Positions 1 to 11,318 of a stretch of 64,000 nt of DNA are shown piece after piece. The number at the start of each line of letters is the position of its first letter. The first letter of the stretch is position 1. Under the pieces are notes generated by a model. The model made no database searches and was not told the origin of the DNA. It worked only from the letters and a program-made list of their open reading frames with translations. The position numbers and the translations under genes are program-made. The stretch spans positions 1 through 64,000 of the forward strand of contig JAIYAW010000009.1 in assembly GCA_027488835.1 (NCBI GenBank), written 5' to 3'. Origin of the DNA: Bacteroidota bacterium (lineage in GTDB: Bacteria; Bacteroidota; Bacteroidia; NS11-12g; UBA955).

Positions 1-3000
1 ACAGTAATTAGCTACAAACAAAACACCCCTGGTAAATACATAGTAAAACTGAAATTGGTATCAGAGTATGGATGTCCAGATAGTACCACCCAAGAATTAG
101 AAATCCAAAGCAGACCTGACATTAGAATTGCAAAAATAAATACTGATTCATGTTTGAATCGGACATTAGTAGTTAAAGCCTTTGAAAAAACAGGCTTAAC
201 CTTAGGTTATAAACTTTGGACATTTAGTGATGCTAGTACTAGCACAGATTCAGTGGTTACAAAAAAATTCATCACTGCGGGTAAGAAGGATATGCTATTC
301 ATTGGAAGTGCGGGTAGATTTAATTGCAGAGATACCACATCTTTATCAGTGAATTTATTTAACTCACTTATTACTAAATTCAAAACATCAAGTTTATCGA
401 GTTGCTTAAATGGTAATGTATTTACTTTAACTGATTCCTCGGAGGGTACAGGCTTAATAGCTGCTAAATTAAGATGGATTATGACAGATGGCTTTGATTC
501 GACCTATTATCCCTCAAAATCATTTAGCTCATTTAAACATAAATTTACGAGTATTGGTAATTATTCTATAAAATTATTGGCTTATAATCAATATGGATGT
601 CAAGATAGCTTTGAATCTAGTGTAACGATTAATCCAAATCCAACGGCTGATTTTTCTGTTGATAATGCCACACAGTGCTTAACTGCAAATTATTTTACAT
701 TTACGAATTCAAGTGTTACAAATTCAACTAATCCTTCATTAAGTTATTATTGGAATTTTGGTGACACAACGAATACTTCAACCATTAATCCTAAAAAATC
801 ATACAATTTTGATGGACCGAAAAAGGTAAAATTGGTAGCAGTGAATCCTTATGGATGTAAAGATTCATTGATTTCAACAATTCAAGTTAAGCCTAATCCA
901 AGAGTTAAATACGGAGTAAATACTTTCAATCAATGCGTGAACGACAATCAATATGCATTCACAGATTCAAGTAGTGTTAAATCGGGTGGTGGAACAATTA
1001 AATTGACTTGGCAATTGGGAGATGGAACGGTTTCAAATAGCAAAAATGTTTCTAAAAAATATAACATCACTGGCACATTAAATGTTAAATTGTTCGGTAC
1101 AACTTCTTTTGGATGTGTTGATTCATTCAATCAAAATATCAAATTATTGCCTAAACCAAGATCTAATTTCTATTTAAATAATGATACACAATGTTTTGTT
1201 GGGAATCTATTTGAGTTTAGCAATACAAGTTCAATAGCAACCGGCGGTGGTAGTTTGTTATTCCAATGGCAATTTGGTGATGGGAATACTTCAACAAGTG
1301 CACATCCTAATATTTCTTACTCAAACTACGGAAAGTATGCAGTTAAGTTAAAATGCACTAGTCAATTTGGTTGTGTTGACAGTTTAATAAAAAATATTTT
1401 AATCATTGCAAATCCGAAAGTGAGCTTCTCATTCGTTAAGCCTCAAAAACAATGTAACAATACCGATACATTTGTTTTGTCAAATAACACACAAGTCTTG
1501 AATGCCAAAAGTTTAAATTATGAATGGAATTTTGGTGATGGAAATACAAGTTTATTAAAAGATGTTCGGAAAAGCTATGCTCAAGTAGGTACCTATTTTG
1601 TTAAATTGAAAGTTACCAATAACATAGGTTGTTTGGATAGTTCAACCCAACAAGTTGAGGTTTATCCGGATCCAGTTGTTGATTATAGTGTAAACAGTGC
1701 AAATCAATGTTTAAGTGATCAAAAATTTAATTTCACGAATAATACCACTATCGCTTTCGGTGGAGGCACATTAAATTATACTTGGAAATACAATGATACT
1801 TTATTTTCTTCTGTTGCCAATGTGAGTAAAACATTTGCAAAAATTGGAATTACAAAAATAAAATTGATTGCCAAAAGTTCGGTTGGATGTATGGATTCAA
1901 TTACCAAGAATATTCAGCTTTATGCGAGTCCGATAGCTGACTTTAGTATTCCGATACCGAATCAATGTGCAAATAAAAACAAATATAATTTCGACAATAA
2001 AAGTTTCATTAACTCTGGAACCAACGCATATAGATGGTCATTTGGAGATGGACAGGGTAGCGGATTAAATTCACCGTCGAAAGTATACAGTAAATTTGGA
2101 AATTACTTTGTGAAATTAGTCGCGATTTCAGATTTTGGATGTAAAGATTCAATTTCGAAATTGGTTAAAGTTTATTCAGAACCGAAAGTAATCTTTACGC
2201 AATCGGATACTGCCGTATGTTTATATAATAATAAATTTACTTTTACTTCGAAATCTACAAATGGAGATAGTTCTTCATTAAATTATCGTTGGTCATTCGG
2301 AAACAGCAAGGTAGATACTGGTTCAAATGTTCAAACCAATTATTTGGCATCTGGTACATATTTAATTAAACTAGTTGCCACCTCCAAAAACACATGTATG
2401 GATAGTAACTTTACATTTGTAAAAGTGCATGCACAACCAATTCCATCATTTAATATTTCAGATAATGATCAATGTGTATATCAAAATTCATTTACAGCAT
2501 CAAACTTAACATCAATTGCAGCAGGTGGTGGAACATTGTCTTATTTGTGGAAATTCGGGAATGGGTCTAGTTCAACTTTGAAAAATCCATCTTGGAATTA
2601 TACTAAATCGAACAAATATACCGTTACTTTGATTGCTGTTTCAAGCAATGATTGTGCAGACAGTGTTAAAGTGAATACTGAAATATATCCAAATCCAATA
2701 GTTAAATTTGATTTGTCAGATTCAGTAGCTTGCTTACGAGGGAATGAGTTTGTTACAAGTAATTTATCAAATATTGATTATGGCAACTTGTTTTACAATT
2801 GGACTTTCGGAAATAATGTAAAATCATCAGGTTTCAGTCCTAAAATAAATTATGCAACGGAGGGAATTTATAAGATTAAACTTGTTGCTAAAAGTGCAGT
2901 TGGATGTATTGATTCTTTGGAAAAGAAAATTGAAGTTTTCCCTCAACCAAAATCAGTATTTGTTGTAAATAATCCGTTACAATGCTTAAATGGCAATAAT

Positions 3001-5256
3001 TTCCAGTTTACAAATTCATCGACTATTAACTATGGTACGCTAAATTATAATTGGTCATTTGGCGATTCTACAACTTCATCTGTTATTAACAGTACTCATT
3101 CTTATAAATATGCATCTAGGAAAACGGCAAAACTCACAATAACGAGTTTGAAAGGTTGTATTGATACTTCGAGTATTGCAATATCCGTTTATTCTAATCC
3201 CAATGCTGGTTTTTACATGAACGATTCAATTCAGTGCAACAAAGGCAATGATTTCGTATTTTATAATGTCTCAAAAATCAATAACGGATTAATGAACGCT
3301 TATTGGAATTTTGGTGACAATTCATTGCTTTCTGCGCCTATTGGTCAACATACTTATACATCGGCTGGATTTTATCAAGTTCAGCTAAAAATGGTATCTA
3401 ACTTTAGTTGTGTTGATACTGTTTCCAAGTGGATAAAAGTTACGGAAGAACCCAACGTTAAGTTCGTTTTGAATCAGTATGCATCTTGTTTTAATAACAA
3501 CCTATTCAAAACAGACAATTCATCAACCTATAACGGCACCGAAACTGTTAAGTATAATTGGAAATTCTCTGATGGTTACAATTCAAATGCATCCAATTTA
3601 ACTTATAATTTTAAGAAAGATGGCAAATATCAAATAACATTGGTTGCTATTACCTCAGAAGGTTGTTCTGATTCAACAATTAAAATTGTTACAGTTTACC
3701 CTCAAGGAAAATCAGAAATTAAATTCTTCGATACCGTTCAATGTTTATTAGGAAATAAATTTATTTTTGGAAATAATTCAAGGGTCGAAGGAGAGAAATT
3801 CAGTATCCTTTCTTGGAGCTATGGTGACGGTGTAATTGATACATTTTTTAATGCCAATCCAACAGATTATGTGTATTACGACACTGGTTTATTTAAAGTT
3901 TCTTTAACTACAACAACTGAAAATCAATGTCAAGATGAAAGTTTTGGTTATGTGAGGGTTGTGCCAATGCCTGTTTCAGGATTCTCTCAGTCGGCTTATT
4001 CTTATTGTAGCAATGATCAAGATTTTACATTTGTAGCGGCTCCAAATAGCAGTAATGTGGTGAGTCAAAAATGGTTAATCGATCGTAGAGAATTCATCGA
4101 TGTAGATACGTTGAAATATATGTTTGATAATGCCGGGGCATACAATGTTCGATTGGTGAAATTTACCAATTTTGGATGTACAGATACGTTCACTACAAGG
4201 GCAATTGTTAACGAAGCACCTATAGCAAATATTTTATCAGACTTAAAAGAACAATGTTTAGACAATAACAAATTCTTTTTCACAAATCTTTCTAAAGGAA
4301 ATACCAATCCAGATGAAAATTGGATTTTTTATGATGGTCCATCAATTGATTCAAGGACGGGTAAATCTCAAGAAGTTATTTTTGAATACCCTGGAGCACA
4401 TTTAATAGAATTGGTTGTCGAGAATGACTCTTTATGTTCTGATACCGCTTCAATGACCGTTATTGTTAATCCAAATCCAAATGCACAAATTCAAGTGAAT
4501 AATGTGTGTATTAATCAGCCAACTCAAATTTTCTCTAATGCTTCAATTAGCGATGGTTCAATTTCGAAATTTGAATGGAATTTGGGTGACGGGAGAAATA
4601 CAGTTGATTCTTCTCCAGTGAATGTATACAGATATGCAAAGAAATTTTATTTGAATTTATCTGTTTTCTCTTTGAAAGGTTGCCAATCTAAATTTGCGGA
4701 TTCTATCGTTGTTTTTCCTAAACCTATTGCAAGAATCGCAGAATTGACAACACGTGCAACAATCTTAACCGATACGCTTGCATTTTTAGATTCCAGCGAA
4801 AATGCAATATCTTATGAGTGGAATTTTGGAGACCCCAATATAAATTCGAGTTATGTGAACAATCCAAGAGTTCATTACCAAGATACAGGAAATTATGATG
4901 TAACCTTGGCGGTAACTTCATCAGATGGTTGTTCAGATACGACTACAAAAACTATAAGAATATGGCCTGACTTTAATTTATTGTTCCCAACTGCCTTTTC
5001 ACCGAACAATGATGGTATTAATGATGATTTTAATGCTGTTGGAAATTTTCATTCAATTAAGGATTTTAAAATGGATATCTATAATTCTGAAGGTCTAAAA
5101 GTATTTGAAACAAATGATATTTACAACGCTTGGAACGGAAAGGTAATGAATAACATAATGGAACTTCCAATTGGAAATTACGAAGTCATTGTGCGTATTC
5201 GAGATTTATACAACAAACAATTTAATTTCACAAGAAAGGTAGCATTAATAAGATGA
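1..5256 (+). CDS. Giant PKD-repeat cell-surface adhesin with T9SS type B C-terminal domain (5' partial)
   Basis: The reading frame is open from base 1, so the start lies upstream; the first Met in the window is at 55. The visible part is about 1750 residues. It is a chain of roughly 19 PKD-like units of about 80-90 residues. Each begins with a Cys motif (usually QC followed by N and an aromatic), has a W-x-FGDG type strand and ends with GCxDS. The last 90 residues, from about 1660, contain PTAFSPNNDGIND and match the gliding-motility-associated C-terminal domain (CHU_C, T9SS type B signal). The family is exported by T9SS and held on the cell surface, where SprB-like members act in gliding or adhesion. 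The stop overlaps the next start as ATGA (5253-5256), so translation is probably coupled. The surface-adhesin role is inferred from the domains. Confidence 0.9.
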   Translation, partial: TVISYKQNTPGKYIVKLKLVSEYGCPDSTTQELEIQSRPDIRIAKINTDSCLNRTLVVKAFEKTGLTLGYKLWTFSDASTSTDSVVTKKFITAGKKDMLFIGSAGRFNCRDTTSLSVNLFNSLITKFKTSSLSSCLNGNVFTLTDSSEGTGLIAAKLRWIMTDGFDSTYYPSKSFSSFKHKFTSIGNYSIKLLAYNQYGCQDSFESSVTINPNPTADFSVDNATQCLTANYFTFTNSSVTNSTNPSLSYYWNFGDTTNTSTINPKKSYNFDGPKKVKLVAVNPYGCKDSLISTIQVKPNPRVKYGVNTFNQCVNDNQYAFTDSSSVKSGGGTIKLTWQLGDGTVSNSKNVSKKYNITGTLNVKLFGTTSFGCVDSFNQNIKLLPKPRSNFYLNNDTQCFVGNLFEFSNTSSIATGGGSLLFQWQFGDGNTSTSAHPNISYSNYGKYAVKLKCTSQFGCVDSLIKNILIIANPKVSFSFVKPQKQCNNTDTFVLSNNTQVLNAKSLNYEWNFGDGNTSLLKDVRKSYAQVGTYFVKLKVTNNIGCLDSSTQQVEVYPDPVVDYSVNSANQCLSDQKFNFTNNTTIAFGGGTLNYTWKYNDTLFSSVANVSKTFAKIGITKIKLIAKSSVGCMDSITKNIQLYASPIADFSIPIPNQCANKNKYNFDNKSFINSGTNAYRWSFGDGQGSGLNSPSKVYSKFGNYFVKLVAISDFGCKDSISKLVKVYSEPKVIFTQSDTAVCLYNNKFTFTSKSTNGDSSSLNYRWSFGNSKVDTGSNVQTNYLASGTYLIKLVATSKNTCMDSNFTFVKVHAQPIPSFNISDNDQCVYQNSFTASNLTSIAAGGGTLSYLWKFGNGSSSTLKNPSWNYTKSNKYTVTLIAVSSNDCADSVKVNTEIYPNPIVKFDLSDSVACLRGNEFVTSNLSNIDYGNLFYNWTFGNNVKSSGFSPKINYATEGIYKIKLVAKSAVGCIDSLEKKIEVFPQPKSVFVVNNPLQCLNGNNFQFTNSSTINYGTLNYNWSFGDSTTSSVINSTHSYKYASRKTAKLTITSLKGCIDTSSIAISVYSNPNAGFYMNDSIQCNKGNDFVFYNVSKINNGLMNAYWNFGDNSLLSAPIGQHTYTSAGFYQVQLKMVSNFSCVDTVSKWIKVTEEPNVKFVLNQYASCFNNNLFKTDNSSTYNGTETVKYNWKFSDGYNSNASNLTYNFKKDGKYQITLVAITSEGCSDSTIKIVTVYPQGKSEIKFFDTVQCLLGNKFIFGNNSRVEGEKFSILSWSYGDGVIDTFFNANPTDYVYYDTGLFKVSLTTTTENQCQDESFGYVRVVPMPVSGFSQSAYSYCSNDQDFTFVAAPNSSNVVSQKWLIDRREFIDVDTLKYMFDNAGAYNVRLVKFTNFGCTDTFTTRAIVNEAPIANILSDLKEQCLDNNKFFFTNLSKGNTNPDENWIFYDGPSIDSRTGKSQEVIFEYPGAHLIELVVENDSLCSDTASMTVIVNPNPNAQIQVNNVCINQPTQIFSNASISDGSISKFEWNLGDGRNTVDSSPVNVYRYAKKFYLNLSVFSLKGCQSKFADSIVVFPKPIARIAELTTRATILTDTLAFLDSSENAISYEWNFGDPNINSSYVNNPRVHYQDTGNYDVTLAVTSSDGCSDTTTKTIRIWPDFNLLFPTAFSPNNDGINDDFNAVGNFHSIKDFKMDIYNSEGLKVFETNDIYNAWNGKVMNNIMELPIGNYEVIVRIRDLYNKQFNFTRKVALIR

Positions 5257-8200
5257 GAACTTTAAATTTATTTAAAGCCAATTTTTTTACATTGGCAGTC
5301 TTACTTTTTGGAGGGACATTTTACGTTCAAGATTTATTGGCATATACAAATCCAAAAATATCAAATTACAATGTAACTCGCCTTTCCTGTAAAGGATCAA
5401 ACGATGGTAAAGTGGAATTGAAAATTTCAGGTGGCAACGCTCCCTTTAAATATAAAAGAGTTGGATCATCTTTTCAAAGTACAAGTACTTTCGATTCTTT
5501 ATCACCGGGGACATTTGAATTTTGTGTTTTTGATAGTTTAAATAATTCAGATACAATATCAGTAACTGTTTTAAATGCAAATTTGTACATATTGTCGTCA
5601 TCGGTTACTCCTACATCCTGCCTGAATACTTCAACTGGAGCAATTTCCCTAACACTATACGGTGGAGTTGGTGGGTATAATTTTAAATGGTCCAATTCAA
5701 ATGGATATTCGTCAGCCATAAAAAATATCACAAATTTACCAACTGCTGTTTATTCTGTAAAAATCACAGACGCCAATGGATGCGTAAAAGATACCCAAAT
5801 AAATGTTGGTTATAAGAATTCAATCAGTGCGACTATTGCCAAAGGTGATGTTAAATGCTATGGACAAAACAGTGGAAGTGCCAAGGCAACGGTAACAAGT
5901 TCTTTGGGATTTTATTCAGTTGCGTGGACTGGCCCAGCTTCATATTCTTCAACAAATTTGAACATTACGAATTTGAATTTTGGAACGTATTATTTGACAG
6001 TTAAAGATACAACAGGTTGCTCTAACACAGCGTTTGTGAATATTTCTGCACCGGCTTTATTAACGATTAAAATTAAATCTGTTGCTGATGTATTGTGTGC
6101 TAATAATAGTAATGGAAAGGTTTTGACTGAAACCTCTGGCGGTAGAAAACCATATAACTATTCTTGGACTGGAACATCTTCTTACACTGCAAGTACTCCA
6201 GATATTACAAATGCAAGCTACGGCTCTTATCAAATTCAAGTAACAGACTCAAGTGGTTGTGTTGCAAGTGCATCGGCTTCGGTGAATGAACCAGCTACGT
6301 TATCTGCTACTTCTGTAATTACAAATATCACGTGCTTTGGTGTTTTAAGTGGTAAAATAATTCAAACTGTATCTGGTGGTGTAAAGCCATTTCAATATCT
6401 TTGGTCAAATGGAAATACTTCTAAGGATTTATTAAATGTAAATTCTGGTAATTATACTGTTACAATTACCGATAGCAACGGTTGCTTTATTAATAGATCT
6501 TATTCAATTACTTCTCCCGCAAAACTTGTTGTAACCTATGCATCTACAAACGTAAAATGCAATGGTCAAACCAATGGTTCACTTACAGCTTTTGGTGCGG
6601 GTGGAGCATATCCTTGGACGTTTTTAACCACTGGACCAAATTCATTTAGTTCTTCAATTGTTGCGAATAAAAATATTGGAGCAGGCACATACAAAGTGCT
6701 ATTAAGAGATGCCAATAATTGTAGAGATTCTCAATCTGTTGTGATTACTCAACCTACGCCAATTTCGGTAACTAAAAAAGCGATTCAGCCTTCTTGCAAT
6801 GGTTTAAAAGGGTCATTATCGTTAAGTGTGGGTGGTGGAACTTCACCATATTCATTTGAATGGACGGATAATAATGGGTCTTTATATGCGGCAACACAAA
6901 ACGTGGTTTCCGCCGATGCGGGTAAATATACTTATTCGGTTTATGATGCAAACCAATGTAATGTTTCCGATACAATTTTAATATATCAACCAGCAAAGTT
7001 AGATTTAGCAATTAAATCTTTGAAATACCCTGTTTGTTATTCTGAAACTACAGGGAATATCAAATTATCGACAGTTGGCGGATTAAAAAACTATAGTTAT
7101 CAATTGAATGGTCAAACATATCAATCAGATTCAGCATTTTATAATTTGGGTAGGGGGTTATATTCTATTTCTGTGAGAGATAAAAATTATTGCTCTGATA
7201 CCGTCAATCTATTTTTGAAATTCTCTGATACGGTAAAGCCTAAAATTTTACTCAAACAACCTAAAATTTACTTAAATTCTATAGGTACTGCTTCTTTACA
7301 ATTAACCCAATTAGATTCTGGAATCAGTGATAATTGTGAGGTAAACTCGATTGTGATTTCTAAAACTAGTTTTAATTGTAGTGAATTAGGCAAAAATACA
7401 ATACAGGTTACTGCAACTGATTTAAGTGGGAATCAAACCATAGGTTCAACTTTTGTTTTTGTAATTGATACAATTAAACCAACTATTGTTTCAAAGTCTG
7501 CGAATATTTATTTAAATACAGCTGGGGTAGCATCATTAACAACTTCAGATGTAAATAAATCGAGTTATGATAATTGTAAAATTGATTCCGTTTTAATAAA
7601 CAAAGCAACATTTAATTGTGCCAATTTGGGTGTGAACCAAATTACTTTAAAAATCGTTGACAATTCTCGAAACCAAAGCATTTCTAATGTATTTGTTACG
7701 GTAATTGATACAGTTTTGCCAACGGTAAGATACAAAAATATTAACTGCTATTTAAATACATCAGGAATCGGGAAAATAATTCCACAAGATGTAGATAACG
7801 GTAGTTTTGATAATTGTGGCATTGTTTCATATGCTTTAAGCCAACAAACCTTTGATTGCTCTCAAATAGGAACAAATTTTGTAAACTTCATTATTGCAGA
7901 TAAAGCTGGGAATAGTAATTCTCAATCAGTGAAAATCACCGTAATTGATACCATTAGTCCAAAGGTTAAAATCAATGCAAAATCACTGTATTTGAATCAA
8001 TTTGGATATGTAGTATTATCACCTTCCGACATTGATTCTGCAAGTACTGACAATTGTAAAATCTCCACGAAAATTATTAGTAAATCTGTATTTACATGTG
8101 GCAATATCGGAAATAATACATTGGCATATACCGTAACAGATCAAAGCGGAAACGCAACAACTGTTTCTGCACCTGTTGTTATCTACGATACCATTTCACC

Positions 8201-11200
8201 AATCAATAAAACGAGAAATACTTCCGTATATTTAGATAACAATGGATACGCAGTATTGTCGTTGTACGATGTTGATAATGGATCATCTGATAACTGCGGT
8301 ATTGCAAAATCCTCATTAAGTAAAGATAGATTTTATTGTTTCGAATTGGGTAAGAAAAATGTTGAATTTAAAACTTCTGATGCCTCTGGAAATACATCCA
8401 AATCAATAATTGAAGTTACTGTGGTAGATACAATTCGTCCAATAATTAAAACGAAAAATAAAAATATATATCTCGATAAACAAGGTAAGTTTTCAATTGC
8501 AGCTGATTATTTTGATGCAGGAAGTTTTGATAATTGCGGTATTAAAACGAAGATATTAAGCCAATATGATTTTGATTGTTCCGATGTAGGTAATAAATTG
8601 TTGTTATATACAATTATTGACACTACGGGTAATTCAGCAATTTCAATTGTAAATATCAAAGTGTTTGATACAATCTCTCCAATTCTGTATACCAAAAATC
8701 AAACGCTATATTTAGAGGCAAATGGTCAAATAAAACTATCAAAAAATATTTTTGCTCCCTTTTGTTCAGACAATTGTGGAATTACAAATTTGTATTTATC
8801 CGATTCTATTTTTACTTGTAAAAATATTGGGAACAACCTTATTTACTTAAATGCAATTGATAAAAATGGAAATCGTATCTCGCAACAATTTCAAGTGATA
8901 ATCATTGATACTATTTCTCCTGTATTATCAACCAAAAGTCCTGTGATTTTTATCGATACTGCTGGTTATGCGAGGTTGTTTGAAAAAGACTTTATTGTTT
9001 CAAAAACAGATAATTGTACTGTTGCAAGTACTTTTTATTCTAAAAATCTATTTAGTGATTTAGATGTTGGCGAAAACTGGATATCCGCTTTTGTCAAAGA
9101 CGCTTCTGGGAATTTAAGTAATACACAATTTGTAAAAGTAATTGTAAAATTAGGTGATGCGGACAATGATAGTATACCTGATTATATTGAAAGGGCCTTA
9201 GATTTTGATCAGGATGGTGTTCCGAATTATTTGGATCAAGATTCGGATAATGATGGAATTTTAGATGTTGATGAAAATGACGGCCTGAAAATGTTGCTAG
9301 ATTTAGATCAAGATGGGTATGCAAATATCTATGATTACGATACAGATAAAGACGGAATTTTAGATATTTTTGAGGTAAATGGGTATGATCCAGACCGAAA
9401 CGGTAGAGTGGGAATTGGAAAAGTCTTGGTAAGTAACAATGGAATTCCTGTCCTTTCCAATAATTCAGCGGGATATTCGTTGATTTTTACTGACAATGAT
9501 TTAGTTCCTGACTACAAAGACATCGATTCTGACAATGATTTAATTTCTGATAAAATTGAGTGTGGTATCTCTAGTTTGCCCTTAGATTCTGATAATGATG
9601 GGCAATTTAATTTTAAAGATTTAGACTCTGATAATGATTTGATTTCTGATTCAATTGAAACGATGGCAGATTTTGATTTTGACGGAAAATCAAATTATAT
9701 CGATTTAGATTCTGATGGCGATGGAATTTTAGATCTTACTGAAACCAATTTTGACCATGATAATGACGGAGAAGGTTCTTGGTTAGATTTAGACGCAGAT
9801 GGCGATGGTGTATCTGATAAACAAGAAACTGAAATCGATTCTGATAACGACGGAAACGGTAATTGGATAGATAATGATTCCGATAATGACCTTATCCCCG
9901 ATAATATTGAACTTAATTTTGATGCAGACGGAGATGGAGTCGTGGATTTTTTAGACAAAGATTCAGATGGAGATGGTATTTCAGATTTAATTGAAGGACA
10001 ACCTTTTTTGTTCGATAATCCTGCGGATACCGATGCCGATGGTCAGTTTGATTTTAGAGATTTAGATTGTGATAATGATGGAATAACAGATGATTTAGAA
10101 GGTTTTGCTAATCCTAAAATTCCGGATACAGATAATGATGGAATTCCTGATTTTAGAGATACCGATTCAGACAATGATGGTGTACTTGATTTAAATGAAG
10201 GTATTAGAGATACAGATGGTGACGGTTTATTAGATGCAGTCGATTTTGATTCAGATGAAGATGGAATTCCAGATATAATAGAAACGAATTCTGACATCGA
10301 TGCCGACGGAATCCCTAATTATTTGGACTTGGATTCTGATAATGACGGAGTAAACGATTTAAGAGAATGTCGTTACAATGATATAGATGGTACCGGTATG
10401 GTTCTGAATTTTGACTCATGTACCACCTTAGATATCGATGGCGATGGGTTGTTCAATTTTGTTGATACTGACTCAGATGGCGACGGTATTTCAGATCTTG
10501 TTGAATCTGGGTCAATGTTAGCAGATGATAATTTTGATGGACGCGTCGATGGTTCTGATTTAGATAAAGATGGTATTCAAGATTTAGCTGATGGATTGTC
10601 TGGTAAATTTGGAGATGCATTTGATTCTGAATTGGTAAATTCGGATGCTGATGAACTTCGGGATTTTGAAGATACGGATAGTGACAACGATAAAATTGAC
10701 GATGAGTTAGAAACCACAGCTGATAATGATTTAGACTTAATTCCTAATTATTTAGATTTAGACAGCGATAATGATAATATTCAAGATTCAATAGAAACAA
10801 GCTTCGACTTTGATAATGACGGCATCGGGAATTGGTTAGATTACGATTCAGACAATGACAATGTTTTGGACTCAACTGAAACAATCGCTGATTTTGATTC
10901 TGATGGGACGCCAAATTATTTGGATCTCGATAGCGACAATGATGAAGTATCAGATGCAATTGAAGGTGCAGTTGATAACGATTTAAACAACCTAAAAGAT
11001 TTCTTAGATCCTCAAACCTTTATGCCTGAAGTTTTCACACCTAATAAAGATGGAATTAATGATGTTTTAAAAATTAAAGGATTAATTAATTATCCTAATG
11101 CTCAAATTACCATATTTAATCAATGGGGGCAAGTTGTTTACAGATCTGGTCCTGCATATCAGAATAATTGGGATGGTGTCAATACTGAAGGTAAATATTT

Positions 11201-11318
11201 TGAGAAAGGCCTAGTTTTGCCTGAGGGAATTTATTTCTATGTGCTTGATCACAACCGTAATGATGCTCCAATGTTTAATAAAGCGCAAACAAAAGGCAAT
11301 ATTTATATTAAACCTTAA
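5253..11318 (+). CDS. Modular surface adhesin: SprB-like, HYR-like and calcium-binding repeats, T9SS type B CTD
   Basis: The protein has 2021 residues with an N-terminal hydrophobic signal segment. In order I see about eight SprB-like units (C-x-G-x5-G, then GG-x2-PY-x-W, ending in D-x-NGC) to about residue 640. About eight HYR-like units follow (xYLNxxG, SxDNCxI, FxC, D-x-SGN) to about 1300. Next is a very Asp-rich region of thrombospondin type 3-like calcium-binding repeats (DSDNDGI-type) to about 1915. The last domain, with FTPNKDGINDV from about 1924, is the CHU_C T9SS type B signal. Such proteins are exported by T9SS and displayed at the cell surface; the calcium repeats suggest a rigid Ca-loaded stalk. 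The gene is coupled to its upstream neighbour by ATGA and to the downstream one by TAATG. The ligand is not predictable. Confidence 0.92.
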   Translation: MRTLNLFKANFFTLAVLLFGGTFYVQDLLAYTNPKISNYNVTRLSCKGSNDGKVELKISGGNAPFKYKRVGSSFQSTSTFDSLSPGTFEFCVFDSLNNSDTISVTVLNANLYILSSSVTPTSCLNTSTGAISLTLYGGVGGYNFKWSNSNGYSSAIKNITNLPTAVYSVKITDANGCVKDTQINVGYKNSISATIAKGDVKCYGQNSGSAKATVTSSLGFYSVAWTGPASYSSTNLNITNLNFGTYYLTVKDTTGCSNTAFVNISAPALLTIKIKSVADVLCANNSNGKVLTETSGGRKPYNYSWTGTSSYTASTPDITNASYGSYQIQVTDSSGCVASASASVNEPATLSATSVITNITCFGVLSGKIIQTVSGGVKPFQYLWSNGNTSKDLLNVNSGNYTVTITDSNGCFINRSYSITSPAKLVVTYASTNVKCNGQTNGSLTAFGAGGAYPWTFLTTGPNSFSSSIVANKNIGAGTYKVLLRDANNCRDSQSVVITQPTPISVTKKAIQPSCNGLKGSLSLSVGGGTSPYSFEWTDNNGSLYAATQNVVSADAGKYTYSVYDANQCNVSDTILIYQPAKLDLAIKSLKYPVCYSETTGNIKLSTVGGLKNYSYQLNGQTYQSDSAFYNLGRGLYSISVRDKNYCSDTVNLFLKFSDTVKPKILLKQPKIYLNSIGTASLQLTQLDSGISDNCEVNSIVISKTSFNCSELGKNTIQVTATDLSGNQTIGSTFVFVIDTIKPTIVSKSANIYLNTAGVASLTTSDVNKSSYDNCKIDSVLINKATFNCANLGVNQITLKIVDNSRNQSISNVFVTVIDTVLPTVRYKNINCYLNTSGIGKIIPQDVDNGSFDNCGIVSYALSQQTFDCSQIGTNFVNFIIADKAGNSNSQSVKITVIDTISPKVKINAKSLYLNQFGYVVLSPSDIDSASTDNCKISTKIISKSVFTCGNIGNNTLAYTVTDQSGNATTVSAPVVIYDTISPINKTRNTSVYLDNNGYAVLSLYDVDNGSSDNCGIAKSSLSKDRFYCFELGKKNVEFKTSDASGNTSKSIIEVTVVDTIRPIIKTKNKNIYLDKQGKFSIAADYFDAGSFDNCGIKTKILSQYDFDCSDVGNKLLLYTIIDTTGNSAISIVNIKVFDTISPILYTKNQTLYLEANGQIKLSKNIFAPFCSDNCGITNLYLSDSIFTCKNIGNNLIYLNAIDKNGNRISQQFQVIIIDTISPVLSTKSPVIFIDTAGYARLFEKDFIVSKTDNCTVASTFYSKNLFSDLDVGENWISAFVKDASGNLSNTQFVKVIVKLGDADNDSIPDYIERALDFDQDGVPNYLDQDSDNDGILDVDENDGLKMLLDLDQDGYANIYDYDTDKDGILDIFEVNGYDPDRNGRVGIGKVLVSNNGIPVLSNNSAGYSLIFTDNDLVPDYKDIDSDNDLISDKIECGISSLPLDSDNDGQFNFKDLDSDNDLISDSIETMADFDFDGKSNYIDLDSDGDGILDLTETNFDHDNDGEGSWLDLDADGDGVSDKQETEIDSDNDGNGNWIDNDSDNDLIPDNIELNFDADGDGVVDFLDKDSDGDGISDLIEGQPFLFDNPADTDADGQFDFRDLDCDNDGITDDLEGFANPKIPDTDNDGIPDFRDTDSDNDGVLDLNEGIRDTDGDGLLDAVDFDSDEDGIPDIIETNSDIDADGIPNYLDLDSDNDGVNDLRECRYNDIDGTGMVLNFDSCTTLDIDGDGLFNFVDTDSDGDGISDLVESGSMLADDNFDGRVDGSDLDKDGIQDLADGLSGKFGDAFDSELVNSDADELRDFEDTDSDNDKIDDELETTADNDLDLIPNYLDLDSDNDNIQDSIETSFDFDNDGIGNWLDYDSDNDNVLDSTETIADFDSDGTPNYLDLDSDNDEVSDAIEGAVDNDLNNLKDFLDPQTFMPEVFTPNKDGINDVLKIKGLINYPNAQITIFNQWGQVVYRSGPAYQNNWDGVNTEGKYFEKGLVLPEGIYFYVLDHNRNDAPMFNKAQTKGNIYIKP

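Noticed and set aside
9695..9958. Minus-strand Ser-rich frames in the calcium-repeat region
   Set aside because: They are the complement of the Asp-rich repeats and have no independent support.
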